A stretch of DNA of 64,000 nt from Idiomarina aquatica (GTDB lineage: Bacteria > Pseudomonadota > Gammaproteobacteria > Enterobacterales > Alteromonadaceae): the NCBI RefSeq assembly GCF_003987185.1, contig NZ_PIPS01000001.1:310001-374000 (forward strand). Reading direction: 5' to 3'. Under the pieces are notes generated by a model. The model worked only from the letters and a program-made list of their open reading frames with translations. It searched no databases and had not been told where the DNA came from. Both the position numbers and the translations under genes were made by a program. Positions 17,275 to 25,868 of the stretch are shown in pieces; positions within the stretch are counted from its first letter, which is position 1, and every line of letters begins with the position of its first letter.

Positions 17275-18511
17275 TGCGAGCCCACTCCTTGGCGGCAATC
17301 GCCGCTTTATCGACGTTGCTCAACGGCACCAGGTTCGGTTCCCACAGGGCGTTAAATAAATTGTCGCTTTCGAATTGTCGATCGCCCCGCGGAAACAAGG
17401 ATAACGGGCGCGAAAAGCGGACTTCGGCCCGCGCGTGAGCAACCTGCCCCGTTGCCTTATCGCGGATACCGACCACTAACGCATTGGCACCATATTTTTT
17501 ATGATTTCGCAAGGTTAAATAGTGAAACGATGGTATCGCCACTCGATAGCTTTTCATGGATGCCCAGGCCAGGTCGGTCACCTGCTTGTTGAGACTGAAC
17601 GCATCACCATAGACGGTATGATGGCCGCGGCTCGCCCAATAACGGCGATAACTCGCCCTGGCACCCCAGCCAATTGGCGCAACAATGTAATCGCGATGAA
17701 AAACCTTTAAATGGACCGCAACCGAGTCAATGGCATTCCAATTCCAGATGCCATTTGCGAGGGTTTCCAGTTCATTGCCGCCGGCCTTGACGACTTTGGT
17801 ATTCATTATTTCTAACCAGCGATAGCTGCGTGACGTGGTAAAAGGGTCACGACTGCGCAGAACCAGTTGCTTAAAAAAATTGGAGTCGCTGCGTTTACGA
17901 GTAGAACGGGTATTGGTCATACTGACCCACAGCGCCGGAAAAGGCACCATGCTTCCGCCCTGGAACGCATCCCAGTCCAGCTCGGGGTCATGCTTTTCGA
18001 TCACCGCCCGAATCGACAGCCAGGTTTCCGCTATCATAGCCGCTTCCAGTGCCACTAAGGCCAGCGAAATTGCTTTAATAACCGCCGCATGAAACAGCAA
18101 CAACTTTTCGATGATCGGATCAACGACGTCGTCAACCCGTGACATCGCCCGCATCAACGCCATCATGAACCCCTGAACTCCCGGAATCCACATCATTAAC
18201 AGCGCGGTATTGAAGACCGCTTGTTTTGCCATCATTAACCAGCTCGCTAAACCAACCCATTGCGCAACCGCCACTTGATTGGCGATTAATGCCCGGTTCA
18301 GCACCGCCGATACATTGAACTGACGTGCCATCAGCGTTGCACCGCTGTATGCCGCGTTATCGGCAACGGTTTGTAAATACCACTGCCGGCGCGCATGCTC
18401 GCCCATCCGTGATGTCGCCATCAGCATCAACACCATTAAAAACACAGCGGCGGCCATCACCGTCAGTGTCTGACCGCGCTGCTGTTGTTGCCGGGCTCTA
18501 AAGCGGAACAA
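17267..18511 (-). CDS. TadG-like pilus assembly protein
   Basis: A 414-residue protein with the TadG-like N-terminal region: basic RARQQQQRGQ, then a membrane helix TLTVMAAAVFLMVLMLMA, then MGEHARRQWYLQTVADNAAYSGA, the conserved segment that follows the helix in TadG-like proteins. Another hydrophobic stretch is at about residues 95-125 (FNTALLMMWIPGVQGFMMAL). No von Willebrand A domain is obvious, unlike full TadG. The gene starts directly at the end of flp and is followed by the TadE-like gene with an 8-base overlap. Confidence 0.75.
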   Translation of the reverse strand: MFRFRARQQQQRGQTLTVMAAAVFLMVLMLMATSRMGEHARRQWYLQTVADNAAYSGATLMARQFNVSAVLNRALIANQVAVAQWVGLASWLMMAKQAVFNTALLMMWIPGVQGFMMALMRAMSRVDDVVDPIIEKLLLFHAAVIKAISLALVALEAAMIAETWLSIRAVIEKHDPELDWDAFQGGSMVPFPALWVSMTNTRSTRKRSDSNFFKQLVLRSRDPFTTSRSYRWLEIMNTKVVKAGGNELETLANGIWNWNAIDSVAVHLKVFHRDYIVAPIGWGARASYRRYWASRGHHTVYGDAFSLNKQVTDLAWASMKSYRVAIPSFHYLTLRNHKKYGANALVVGIRDKATGQVAHARAEVRFSRPLSLFPRGDRQFESDNLFNALWEPNLVPLSNVDKAAIAAKEWARNG

Positions 18512-18793
18512 CTACTGGTTTCCTTGTTCGGTTGCTTCGTCGTAATTGCCCAGATTAATGTCCTGGTTAGCATTAGTGGCAGCGGAACGCGACGACTGGC
18601 GCGCCCGATTTAACTGCTGACTGGAGGACTGACCGGTCATTTCCTGAGCCAGACCGGCAACCTGGTTACGGATTGATTTACCAAACAACGAGTAGACACC
18701 AATTGCAGCAACCGCAATCAATGCAACAATAATGATGTATTCGGTCATGCCCTGACCGGCAATACGACGAAGAGAGATAGGTTGAGTAAGCAT
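18512..18793 (-). CDS. flp: Flp/type IVb pilin
   Basis: Major pilin candidate, 93 residues. The leader MLTQPISLRRIAG is cut after Gly13 to give QGMTEYIIIVALIAVAAIGV, with Glu at +5 and Tyr at +6, the signature of Flp pilins. The C-terminal half is hydrophilic and Gln/Asn/Ser-rich, longer than in the shortest Flp pilins. The ribosome site AGGAGG lies 6 bases before the ATG, the best in this operon, but is also the 3' arm of a strong inverted repeat. It is the first gene of a 13-gene run in which most junctions touch or overlap. Confidence 0.9.
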   Translation of the reverse strand: MLTQPISLRRIAGQGMTEYIIIVALIAVAAIGVYSLFGKSIRNQVAGLAQEMTGQSSSQQLNRARQSSRSAATNANQDINLGNYDEATEQGNQ

Positions 18794-18796
18794 AAG

Positions 18797-18844
18797 CGGC
18801 CTCCTGATAGGCTACGTTGAGAAAACGCAGAGTATAGGAGGCCG
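18797..18844 (-). promoter_or_regulatory. Inverted repeat that can hide the flp ribosome-binding site
   Basis: On the minus strand CGGCCTCCT (18844-18836) is perfectly complementary to AGGAGGCCG (18805-18797), which contains the flp Shine-Dalgarno AGGAGG. Between them CTGCGT (18830-18825) can pair with ACGTAG (18817-18812) through one G-U wobble, closing a 7-base loop. The wobble works only in the minus-strand RNA, supporting an mRNA structure. A TATACT that could serve as a -10 element lies at 18836-18831, so transcripts starting there would lack the blocking arm. Confidence 0.6.
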
Positions 18845-18855
18845 TTTTAGGGAGC

Positions 18856-18876
18856 GTGATCGATGTCGTCGATCAC
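18856..18876 (-). other. Perfect hairpin immediately after queE
   Basis: GTGATCGA and TCGATCAC form an 8-bp perfect stem with a 5-base loop, starting on the base after the queE stop codon. No T-run follows on either strand, so it is not a standard intrinsic terminator. It may protect the queE 3' end or limit reading into flp. Confidence 0.5.
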
Positions 18877-19548
18877 TTACTCGATATTCAGATATTTATG
18901 CATCTGCACGGACAGGCGCCAGTTACGCTCAATACAGGTTCGCATCGCAAGCTCGGTTGCCCGCGGCCGCTGACTGATGGGCTGAAGGCAGATTTGTACG
19001 TCATCACGCAGCGAATTTTGCGCCAATAGCCTATCCAACGCGTCAATATGTTTCTGCATCGCAATGGGGTGTTTGATTTCATTAGCCCGCGCCATACAAT
19101 CGGGCCGAACCAAATAACCGCCGGGCATATCGAGCTTCGGCGATACCGTTACCCAGGTCGCTGCTGTGACCTGTAGGGTAAAGGTACCGCTGGTCTCGAT
19201 CTGCAACCGCATGCCCTGCGCCTCTAACGTTTCGCCCAGCGGCTGTAGATCGAACATGGCCGGTTCACCGCCGGTAATCACAACATGACGGGCATGGTAA
19301 CCCTGCTGTTGTATCAGCGCCAGAATGTCGTCCGGCGTCATCGCCGCCCATTGTGGCGAAGCCGAGGTTTTCGCCATCATGGTGGCAATACTAACCTCAT
19401 CCTCCGCTCGCGTTTCCCAGGTATGTTGCGTATCACACCAGGGGCAACCGACCGGGCAACCCTGCAGACGGATGAAAATAGAAGGCACACCGGTAAAGGT
19501 TCCCTCGCCTTGTAACGTTTCAAAAATTTCGTTGATGCGGTATGTCAT
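18877..19548 (-). CDS. queE: 7-carboxy-7-deazaguanine synthase
   Basis: Radical SAM enzyme that turns 6-carboxytetrahydropterin into 7-carboxy-7-deazaguanine in queuosine synthesis. The cluster motif CPVGCPWCDT places Cys31, Cys35 and Cys38; the N-terminal NEIFETLQGEGTFTG and the ITGGEP motif are also typical. Length 223 residues. It is divergent from queC, the next enzyme of the pathway, with 49 bases between the starts. No preQ1-type riboswitch is visible in that short gap. Confidence 0.96.
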   Translation of the reverse strand: MTYRINEIFETLQGEGTFTGVPSIFIRLQGCPVGCPWCDTQHTWETRAEDEVSIATMMAKTSASPQWAAMTPDDILALIQQQGYHARHVVITGGEPAMFDLQPLGETLEAQGMRLQIETSGTFTLQVTAATWVTVSPKLDMPGGYLVRPDCMARANEIKHPIAMQKHIDALDRLLAQNSLRDDVQICLQPISQRPRATELAMRTCIERNWRLSVQMHKYLNIE

Positions 19549-19597
19549 AGCTTTGGTTAGAATGAATGGCTGCGCAATTATAACTGAGAGGTAGGAA

Positions 19598-20266
19598 ATG
19601 TCGCAAAAAGTCGTAGTTATTTATTCTGGGGGCATGGATTCTTACACCGTACTGAATAAGGCCATTGAACAGGGTCATGAGGTCTTAGCACTGTCCTTTA
19701 ACTACGGACAGAGACACGTGAAAGAGCTTGATGTTGCTGCCAACGTCTGTAAAAACCTCGGCATAACGCACAAAGTTGTCGACATTACTGCCATCAATGG
19801 CCTGCTCGCGGGCAGCTCGCTAACCGACGATATCGACATTCCCGAGGGTCACTACGAGGAAGCGTCGATGAAGTCAACGGTAGTCCCCAACCGCAACATG
19901 ATTCTGCTGTCACTGGCGATTGGTTACGCGGTATCCGTTGAGGCGACCGCGGTCTACTATGGCGCACATTCGGGCGACCACGCCATTTACCCCGACTGTC
20001 GGCCGGAGTTTGTGCGCCAGATGAATGTCGTCAGTAAACTGGCAAACTACGAACCGGTAGAGGTTGTCGCGCCTTACCTGGACCAGGATAAAAACGACAT
20101 TCTGGCTGACGGCTTGCGCATGGGACTGGACTACAGCAACACCTGGACCTGTTATAACGGCCGCGATAAAGCCTGTGGTAAGTGTGGAGCTTGTATTGAA
20201 CGACTGCAGGCATTCGCAGCGAATCAACAACGCGATCCGCTGCCTTACGAGGTATCAGTCAGCTAA
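19598..20266 (+). CDS. queC: 7-cyano-7-deazaguanine (preQ0) synthase
   Basis: ATP-dependent enzyme that converts 7-carboxy-7-deazaguanine to preQ0. The PP-loop SGGMDS is at residues 10-15 and the zinc site is the C-terminal [16 protein letters not shown] cluster of four cysteines. Length 222 residues. A -10-like TATAAC lies at 19579-19584 and GAGAGGTAGG precedes the ATG. The 3' end overlaps convergent nagZ by 12 bases. Confidence 0.96.
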   Translation: MSQKVVVIYSGGMDSYTVLNKAIEQGHEVLALSFNYGQRHVKELDVAANVCKNLGITHKVVDITAINGLLAGSSLTDDIDIPEGHYEEASMKSTVVPNRNMILLSLAIGYAVSVEATAVYYGAHSGDHAIYPDCRPEFVRQMNVVSKLANYEPVEVVAPYLDQDKNDILADGLRMGLDYSNTWTCYNGRDKACGKCGACIERLQAFAANQQRDPLPYEVSVS

Positions 20267-21256
20267 ATACTGTTGCGCACGCTGCCAGCGTGGCGTGCGT
20301 TGCAGTTCCTCCAAATTAGGCCGAGTACCACTCATCAACATCCGTTGAAAGCGCGTCGCACTGTGTGCCCCGGTCGCAGCCAGCGGTTCACTCAGCAATG
20401 CGCTCGCGGCGGCTCTGTCGTTACACACCAAAATCATGTCGCAACCGGCGTTGAGCGCGGCATCCGCCCGTGCTTTCATGGTGCCCGCTACCGTTGCCCC
20501 CTGCATGGACAGATCGTCACTGAAAATCATGCCGTCAAAGCCCAATTGGGTGCGCAATACCTGCTGTAACCAATAGCTGGAAAAACCCGCGGGCTTATCA
20601 TCGAGTTCAGGGTAAATAACGTGTGCCGGCATGACGCCTTGCAGTTTTTTTGCCAGCACCCGAAACGGTGGAATGTCCGTTGCGAAAATGGTGGCTTTAT
20701 CCCGTTCATCAACCGGGATAGCGATATGCGAGTCCGCCTGCACCGAGCCATGGCCGGGAAAATGCTTACCGGTTGCCGCCATGCCTGCTTCATGCATGCC
20801 GGCAATAAACTCAGCCGCCAGCCGTGTTACGTCCTGCGGATTATCGGCAAAAGCGCGATCACCAATCACATCACTGCAGGCGTTAATGTCCAGCACCGGC
20901 GCAAAACTGATGTCAATGCCCACCGCCTGAACTTCCATTGCCATTAGCCAACCTAGCTCGCGCCCCGCCTGTGCCTGCTCTGCCGGATCGGTAAACCGTT
21001 GCGCTATCGATGCCATCGGTGGAATCGCACTAAAGCCGTCGCGAAACCGTTGTACCCGCCCGCCTTCATGATCGACGGCGATCAACAGCGGCTTTTGCGC
21101 CACCTGTCGAGCCTCATGACAAAGACTCTGCAACTGTTCAGGTGACTGAAAGTTGCGGGTAAACAAAATTAACCCATTCACATCCGAATGAGCTAATAAG
21201 GCACGATCGTCGGCACTCAACTCAGTGCCCGCCACATCGATCATTACTTGCGCCAT
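20255..21256 (-). CDS. nagZ: Beta-N-acetylhexosaminidase NagZ
   Basis: Cytoplasmic glycoside hydrolase family 3 enzyme that removes GlcNAc from anhydromuropeptides during peptidoglycan recycling. KHFPGHG (164-170) and the following DSH (175-177) form the family-typical acid/base loop; the nucleophile Asp lies in FSDDLSMQG (245-253). The 333-residue single-domain form is normal for proteobacteria. Product pools of NagZ can affect beta-lactamase induction elsewhere, but no ampC gene is seen here. Confidence 0.95.
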   Translation of the reverse strand: MAQVMIDVAGTELSADDRALLAHSDVNGLILFTRNFQSPEQLQSLCHEARQVAQKPLLIAVDHEGGRVQRFRDGFSAIPPMASIAQRFTDPAEQAQAGRELGWLMAMEVQAVGIDISFAPVLDINACSDVIGDRAFADNPQDVTRLAAEFIAGMHEAGMAATGKHFPGHGSVQADSHIAIPVDERDKATIFATDIPPFRVLAKKLQGVMPAHVIYPELDDKPAGFSSYWLQQVLRTQLGFDGMIFSDDLSMQGATVAGTMKARADAALNAGCDMILVCNDRAAASALLSEPLAATGAHSATRFQRMLMSGTRPNLEELQRTPRWQRAQQYLAD

Positions 21257-21389
21257 GATGAAGTCCTGTTGTTTTTGTTGATGCCGCTAGTGTGCCAGAC
21301 AACGTAAATTTGGCCAGTACACTGTTGAATTTTTTTCAGTTGGTTTACTCTAACCCTTAATTGACAAAAAAATAACATTTGGGTGCCCT

Positions 21390-22730
21390 ATGAACATAAC
21401 ACGCTCAACACTTGCCGTTGCGTTAGCAACCACGCTGGCCGCCTGCGGCGGTTCATCTGACGCCGGTACGACCGGTAGCAACAATAACGATGACGGCTTT
21501 GCAAGCTGTTCAATTCCGGATCAAAACCAACGTTTTTTCGAGTACATGAAAGACGATTATTTTTGGGCCGATCAGTTACCGCAGCAGTTGGATCCTGAAG
21601 CTTTCGATGACGTTTATGCGGTGTTGGAAGAGCTGCGTGTTCCTGAAGACACTTACAGCTACATATTGACCGAGGAAGAGTACGAGTCGCTGTTTGTTAA
21701 TGCCGAATACGCCGGCTTTGGCTTCTCGCAGCAACAGGTCAGTGCCACAGAGATCAAATTGCGGTTGGTCTACCGTGATTCGCCGGCGTGGGAGGCCGGT
21801 ATGCGGCGGGCCGACAGCATCATCGCGATTGATGGAGTACCGACCAGCGAGCTATTGGCCAATGGTACCTACAATGAGGCACTGGGCGAGCCGGAAGTCG
21901 GTGTCACCCGTGATATCAGCTGGCGCAATCCGGCGGGCGAGGAATTTACCGCAACCATCAGCAAAGATCAGGTGGCAACCAATACCGTCATGGGCGCTCA
22001 GGTATGGGACATAAACCAACAACCGGTCGGCTATTTTACCCTCGACAGCTTTATTAACCGCACCGGCGATGATTTAAATGAGGCTTTCAATGATTTCGCG
22101 ACAGCGGGCGTGCGCGAACTGGTCATCGATGTTCGCTATAACGGCGGCGGCCTCATTCGCTATGCCAACCAGACGGCTACGCAAACCGCCGGTACCCATG
22201 TGCAAGGTAAAACCTTTGTTGAATACCGTTTTAACGAGCAAAACCGTAATCAAAATGAAGCCGTCCCCTTCAGTCTGGTCGATGGTATCGAACAGCTCGA
22301 TCTGGACAGTGTCATTGTCTTAACCACCGGTGCCAGTTGCTCATCATCAGAGCTGATCATTAATTCGCTAAAACCTCATATCGATGTCACCGTCATTGGC
22401 AACCGCACCTGTGGTAAACCGGTTGGTCAGGTGCCCGAACAACTGTGTGACAAAGTCACCTTTGCGATTAACTTTGAAACCGTTAACTCTGAGGGCGATG
22501 GGCGCTACTTTGACGGCATTGCGCCGACCTGTCCGGTGCAGGATCGCATCGTTGCCGATTGGGGTAGCTTTGACGACCCACTGACGGCAGCGGCGCGGAA
22601 TTATCTGGAAACCGGGAACTGTCCGGTCAGCTCGTCTGCTCAAGCCTTGCTGCAACCATCGGCGGATGATTTTGTGCCGCAACAGCCGGTGTTTTATAAC
22701 CTCAAACAAAAACGCGCCTCGTTACAATAA
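21390..22730 (+). CDS. S41 family peptidase lipoprotein
   Basis: A 446-residue exported protease. The lipobox TLAAC gives lipidated Cys19, followed by a low-complexity Gly/Ser/Asn linker. A PDZ-like segment covers about residues 110-190 (YAGFGF, SPAWEAGMRRADSIIAIDG). The tail-specific protease domain follows, with VIDVRYNGGG, the serine motif TGASCSSSELI (Ser about 318) and Lys343 (TCGKPVGQ), consistent with a Ser/Lys dyad. Substrate unknown. The last codons overlap a hairpin that serves the convergent fadE gene. Confidence 0.9.
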   Translation: MNITRSTLAVALATTLAACGGSSDAGTTGSNNNDDGFASCSIPDQNQRFFEYMKDDYFWADQLPQQLDPEAFDDVYAVLEELRVPEDTYSYILTEEEYESLFVNAEYAGFGFSQQQVSATEIKLRLVYRDSPAWEAGMRRADSIIAIDGVPTSELLANGTYNEALGEPEVGVTRDISWRNPAGEEFTATISKDQVATNTVMGAQVWDINQQPVGYFTLDSFINRTGDDLNEAFNDFATAGVRELVIDVRYNGGGLIRYANQTATQTAGTHVQGKTFVEYRFNEQNRNQNEAVPFSLVDGIEQLDLDSVIVLTTGASCSSSELIINSLKPHIDVTVIGNRTCGKPVGQVPEQLCDKVTFAINFETVNSEGDGRYFDGIAPTCPVQDRIVADWGSFDDPLTAAARNYLETGNCPVSSSAQALLQPSADDFVPQQPVFYNLKQKRASLQ

Positions 22731-22741
22731 CGAAGCGCGTT
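22706..22741 (-). terminator. Intrinsic terminator for fadE, inside the S41 gene 3' end
   Basis: AACGCGC-x-TCGTTA (22711-22724) pairs with TAACGA-x-GCGCGTT (22728-22741) around a 3-base loop. The central mismatch is A-C on the plus strand but a U-G pair in minus-strand RNA. Only the minus strand has a T-run after the stem (TTTTTGTTT). It lies 25 bases after the fadE stop and overlaps the last codons and the stop of the S41 gene. Confidence 0.75.
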
Positions 22742-22765
22742 GATACTGCCGTAGTTCGGCGTTCA

Positions 22766-25105
22766 TTAATCGCGAACTGCGGCTTTTCTCAGTTCACCCT
22801 TGGTGGTGTAAAACTGGTTGTGCTCAAGAATGCCCGGCGCAAAGCTGTCGACACCGATAGCGGTTAACCGCAGTCGTTCCGTTTTCGCAAGCTCGGCGGC
22901 GGTATCTTTATCCACTAAACCTTTTTCCAGGGCTGTATCCGCCAGTTCCTGACCGTTCAGGTTTGCCGACAATTCACCGCGTTTTTGTGCTTTACGCAGG
23001 GTTTTATAGACATCCTTCATTTTCAACATGGCAAGGAACGCCATTTCCATGTGGCCGGTTGGATCACTTTCTTCTTCTTTCCAGAAACACAGGAAGGTAT
23101 GACGGTCACGGGTAACGCCCGGCTTCATCATATCGGTACTGATGTTCTGTAGTAATTCATCCGACGGCTCGCCAAAATGATTACCCAGCGGGAATACCAA
23201 CGCCCGCATCGCCACGGCAACCACGCGGTTAGGGAAGTTACGCAGGAAGCCATCAAAGGCATAGCCGATTTTATGCAGATGCTGCTGTACCGCATAATGC
23301 ACGTACGGCAAATCAGCCGCCTGACGGCCTTCGTCTTCAAACCGTTTTAATACGGCCGAGGCCATATACAGGTGGCTGAGGATGTCTCCCAAACGCGCCG
23401 AGATCATTTCTTTGCGCTTCAAGTCGCCACCGAGCATTAACATCGACACATCCGAAACCATCGCCAGAGCTCGGCTCATGCGTGTCAGATGCTGATAGTA
23501 GCGAGCAGTTTCGCCACTCACCGGTGTCTCATTAAAGCGCGAACCGGTTAAGCCCATCCAGAGGCTGCCAAAAACGTTGCTGACGGCAAATTTAATGTGC
23601 TTCACCAACAACTTATCGAAATCACGCATACCCTGTTCTTCATCGGGGTTAGCCGCGGCTTTCATTTCTTCCAGCACATAGGGGTGACAACGGGTTGCGC
23701 CCTGGCCGAAGATCATCAGATTACGGGTAAGGATGTTGGCACCTTCTACCGTAATCGATACCGGCGTCGCCATGTAGCTGTGCCCAAGGTAGTTGTGTGG
23801 CCCCAGTTGAATGCCTTTACCGGCATGGATATCCATCGCATGTTCCATCACCTCACGACCCATCTCGGTCATATGGTACTTGGTCATTGCGGTGACCACC
23901 GACGGGCTTTTACCCTGACACAGGGCATTGATGGTAAGCCGGCGCATGGACTCAAGGGTGTAATTGGTACCGCCGATTTTACCCATCGACGCCTGTACCC
24001 CTTCAAACACCCCGATTGGCAAGCCAAACTGCTGACGCACATAAGCGTAGGCGCCGGTCATTCGCTGCGTCACGTGACCAGAAGCCGCTGCCAGAGCCGG
24101 TAATGAGATACCGCGGCCCGCTGACAAACATTCCACCAGCATGCGCCAGCCTTTGCCGGCGTAATCAACACCACCGATGATCCAGTCAAGTGGAATAAAA
24201 ACATCTTTGCCATAGGTCGTGCCGTTCAAAAACGCTTGGTTCAGCGGGAAGTGACGATCACCAATTTCAACCCCATCGTGGTCGGTCGGGATCAGCGCAC
24301 AGGTAATACCCAGCTCTTTTTTATCGCCCAGTAACGCTTCCGGGTCGTACAGTTTAAACGCCAGCCCAAGTACCGTCGCAGCGGGTGCCAGGGTGATATA
24401 ACGCTTGGACCAGTTAAGCCGTATACCGACCACTTCTTCGCCATTATGCTGGCCCTTACAAATGATCCCTTCATCAGGAATAGCACCGGCATCAGAACCG
24501 GCTTCCGGTCCGGTCAGCGCGAAGCAAGGAATATCGGTGCCATCAGCAAGACGCGGCAACCAATACTGCTGTTGTTCTTTCGTACCATAATGGGTCAGTA
24601 GCTCACCCGGCCCCAACGAGTTGGGTACCATAACCGTGACCGCCGCGCTGATTGAGCGCGTCGCAATGCGCGAGACGATATACGAGTTGGCGGCCGGTGA
24701 AAACTCCAGACCACCGAACTCTTTGCCAATGATCATCGCAAAAAACCGTTCCTTGCGCAGGTAATCCCACACCGCTTTCGGCAAATCGCGGTCTTGCTGG
24801 ACGATTTTAAAGTCGTCCAGCATATCCAGTAACGTCGCTAGCTGATTATCGACAAAATCCTGCTCAGCCTGAGTCAGCTTCGGTTCTGGCATATCCAGCA
24901 ATTTCTGCCAATCCGGACGGCCACTGAATAAGTCACCGTCCCACCAGACATCACCGGCTTCCATCGCTTCGCGTTCGGTGTCCGAAAGTGGTGGTAAAAT
25001 CCTTTTAAACAAACCAAATACTGGTTTGGTAATAAGGCTGCGTCGGATTTCTCCAACCGCCAGTACAATCACCAGCAATACAATCAATAAAATGATAATT
25101 TCCAT
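22766..25105 (-). CDS. fadE: Acyl-CoA dehydrogenase FadE
   Basis: FAD enzyme for the first step of fatty-acid beta-oxidation. The 779-residue length with an N-terminal membrane helix (MEIIILLIVLLVIVLAVGEI) and a long C-terminal extension marks the FadE type rather than the short 380-residue dehydrogenases. MVPNSLGPGELLTHYGT and CFALTGPEAGSDAG belong to the flavin and substrate region. GGAG lies 6 bases before the ATG. The gene follows a PsrA-like regulator by 57 bases on the same strand and may share its promoter. Confidence 0.96.
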   Translation of the reverse strand: MEIIILLIVLLVIVLAVGEIRRSLITKPVFGLFKRILPPLSDTEREAMEAGDVWWDGDLFSGRPDWQKLLDMPEPKLTQAEQDFVDNQLATLLDMLDDFKIVQQDRDLPKAVWDYLRKERFFAMIIGKEFGGLEFSPAANSYIVSRIATRSISAAVTVMVPNSLGPGELLTHYGTKEQQQYWLPRLADGTDIPCFALTGPEAGSDAGAIPDEGIICKGQHNGEEVVGIRLNWSKRYITLAPAATVLGLAFKLYDPEALLGDKKELGITCALIPTDHDGVEIGDRHFPLNQAFLNGTTYGKDVFIPLDWIIGGVDYAGKGWRMLVECLSAGRGISLPALAAASGHVTQRMTGAYAYVRQQFGLPIGVFEGVQASMGKIGGTNYTLESMRRLTINALCQGKSPSVVTAMTKYHMTEMGREVMEHAMDIHAGKGIQLGPHNYLGHSYMATPVSITVEGANILTRNLMIFGQGATRCHPYVLEEMKAAANPDEEQGMRDFDKLLVKHIKFAVSNVFGSLWMGLTGSRFNETPVSGETARYYQHLTRMSRALAMVSDVSMLMLGGDLKRKEMISARLGDILSHLYMASAVLKRFEDEGRQAADLPYVHYAVQQHLHKIGYAFDGFLRNFPNRVVAVAMRALVFPLGNHFGEPSDELLQNISTDMMKPGVTRDRHTFLCFWKEEESDPTGHMEMAFLAMLKMKDVYKTLRKAQKRGELSANLNGQELADTALEKGLVDKDTAAELAKTERLRLTAIGVDSFAPGILEHNQFYTTKGELRKAAVRD

Positions 25106-25162
25106 GGTTTTCTCCAGCTAACCATCCATAAACAGAGTGTAGAACAGCAACCCCGGCTTTGC

Positions 25163-25822
25163 TTAGCCATCAAGTTGACTGTCCAGGCCTCCGGCAATAA
25201 AAACAATTAAGTGATCAATAACGGTCTGAATGTCGGCGTCCTCGTCGAACTCCGCTTGTGCAATTTCAATCAGTGCTTGTCCAGACACCTGAGCAAACAC
25301 GGTTGCACCCAGCACAAAGTGAAGGCGCCAGAACATATCTTGTTCGGTCAGTTTGGGGTTGGCTCGATGCAACAGCGCCAGCAAGTGCTGCAGTACATCG
25401 CCGAAGGCCGATTGGGTGTAACGACGAAGGTGACCCTGAGTCTCAGAATACGCAAATCCGAGCAGGCGCAGAAAGTGCTCAGTACCACGCTTGTGCACCT
25501 GGGTTAAGCTTACCAGTGGCGCTTTAAAGCTCTCAAACACCGCCAGGCTGTCGATCGATGGCCGCTCATCCAACTGTTTCAGCTCCGCCTCCAGCGCCGG
25601 CATAAACACGTTCATGTAACGTGCCACCACCGCTTGAATCAAAGCCTTTTTTGAGCCAAAGTGATAGTTGACCGAGGCCAGGTTAACGTTCGCTTCCTGG
25701 GTAATCTGGCGTAATGAGGTTTGTTCGAAACCTTCCCGCGCGAACAACGTTTCCGCCGCATCAAGAATACGTTTCTGGGTAGAGGTTTTTGATTTTCGGG
25801 TTCGGGTGACCGTTTCAGACAT
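25163..25822 (-). CDS. TetR family regulator, PsrA-like
   Basis: A 219-residue repressor with an N-terminal helix-turn-helix at about residues 20-65: TLFAREGFEQTSLRQITQEA and VNLASVNYHFGSKKALIQAV. These and the C-terminal MFWRLHFVLGATVF closely resemble Pseudomonas PsrA, which senses long-chain fatty acids and controls beta-oxidation genes. Being directly upstream of fadE fits that role. A palindrome of PsrA type lies just before its own start. No clear Shine-Dalgarno precedes the ATG. Confidence 0.88.
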   Translation of the reverse strand: MSETVTRTRKSKTSTQKRILDAAETLFAREGFEQTSLRQITQEANVNLASVNYHFGSKKALIQAVVARYMNVFMPALEAELKQLDERPSIDSLAVFESFKAPLVSLTQVHKRGTEHFLRLLGFAYSETQGHLRRYTQSAFGDVLQHLLALLHRANPKLTEQDMFWRLHFVLGATVFAQVSGQALIEIAQAEFDEDADIQTVIDHLIVFIAGGLDSQLDG

Positions 25823-25827
25823 AGGTA

Positions 25828-25854
25828 TAAACGCATATTTTAAACATGCGTTTA
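25828..25854. promoter_or_regulatory. Candidate PsrA-like operator
   Basis: A perfect 9-bp inverted repeat, TAAACGCAT (25828-25836) and ATGCGTTTA (25846-25854), lies just upstream of the TetR gene. Within it AAAC-ATGC-GTTT (25842-25853) has the half-sites and 4-base spacing of the Pseudomonas PsrA box. It is placed for autorepression and, by read-through, for control of fadE. Confidence 0.6.
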
Positions 25855-25868
25855 ATTTAATTCAGTTC

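Noticed and set aside
19549-19597. preQ1 riboswitch between queE and queC
   Set aside because: Only 49 bases shared by two divergent starts; no pseudoknot-like pattern was found.
25106-25162. Second PsrA-like operator directly upstream of fadE
   Set aside because: TAAACAG is present but has no matching GTTT half-site, so no palindrome.
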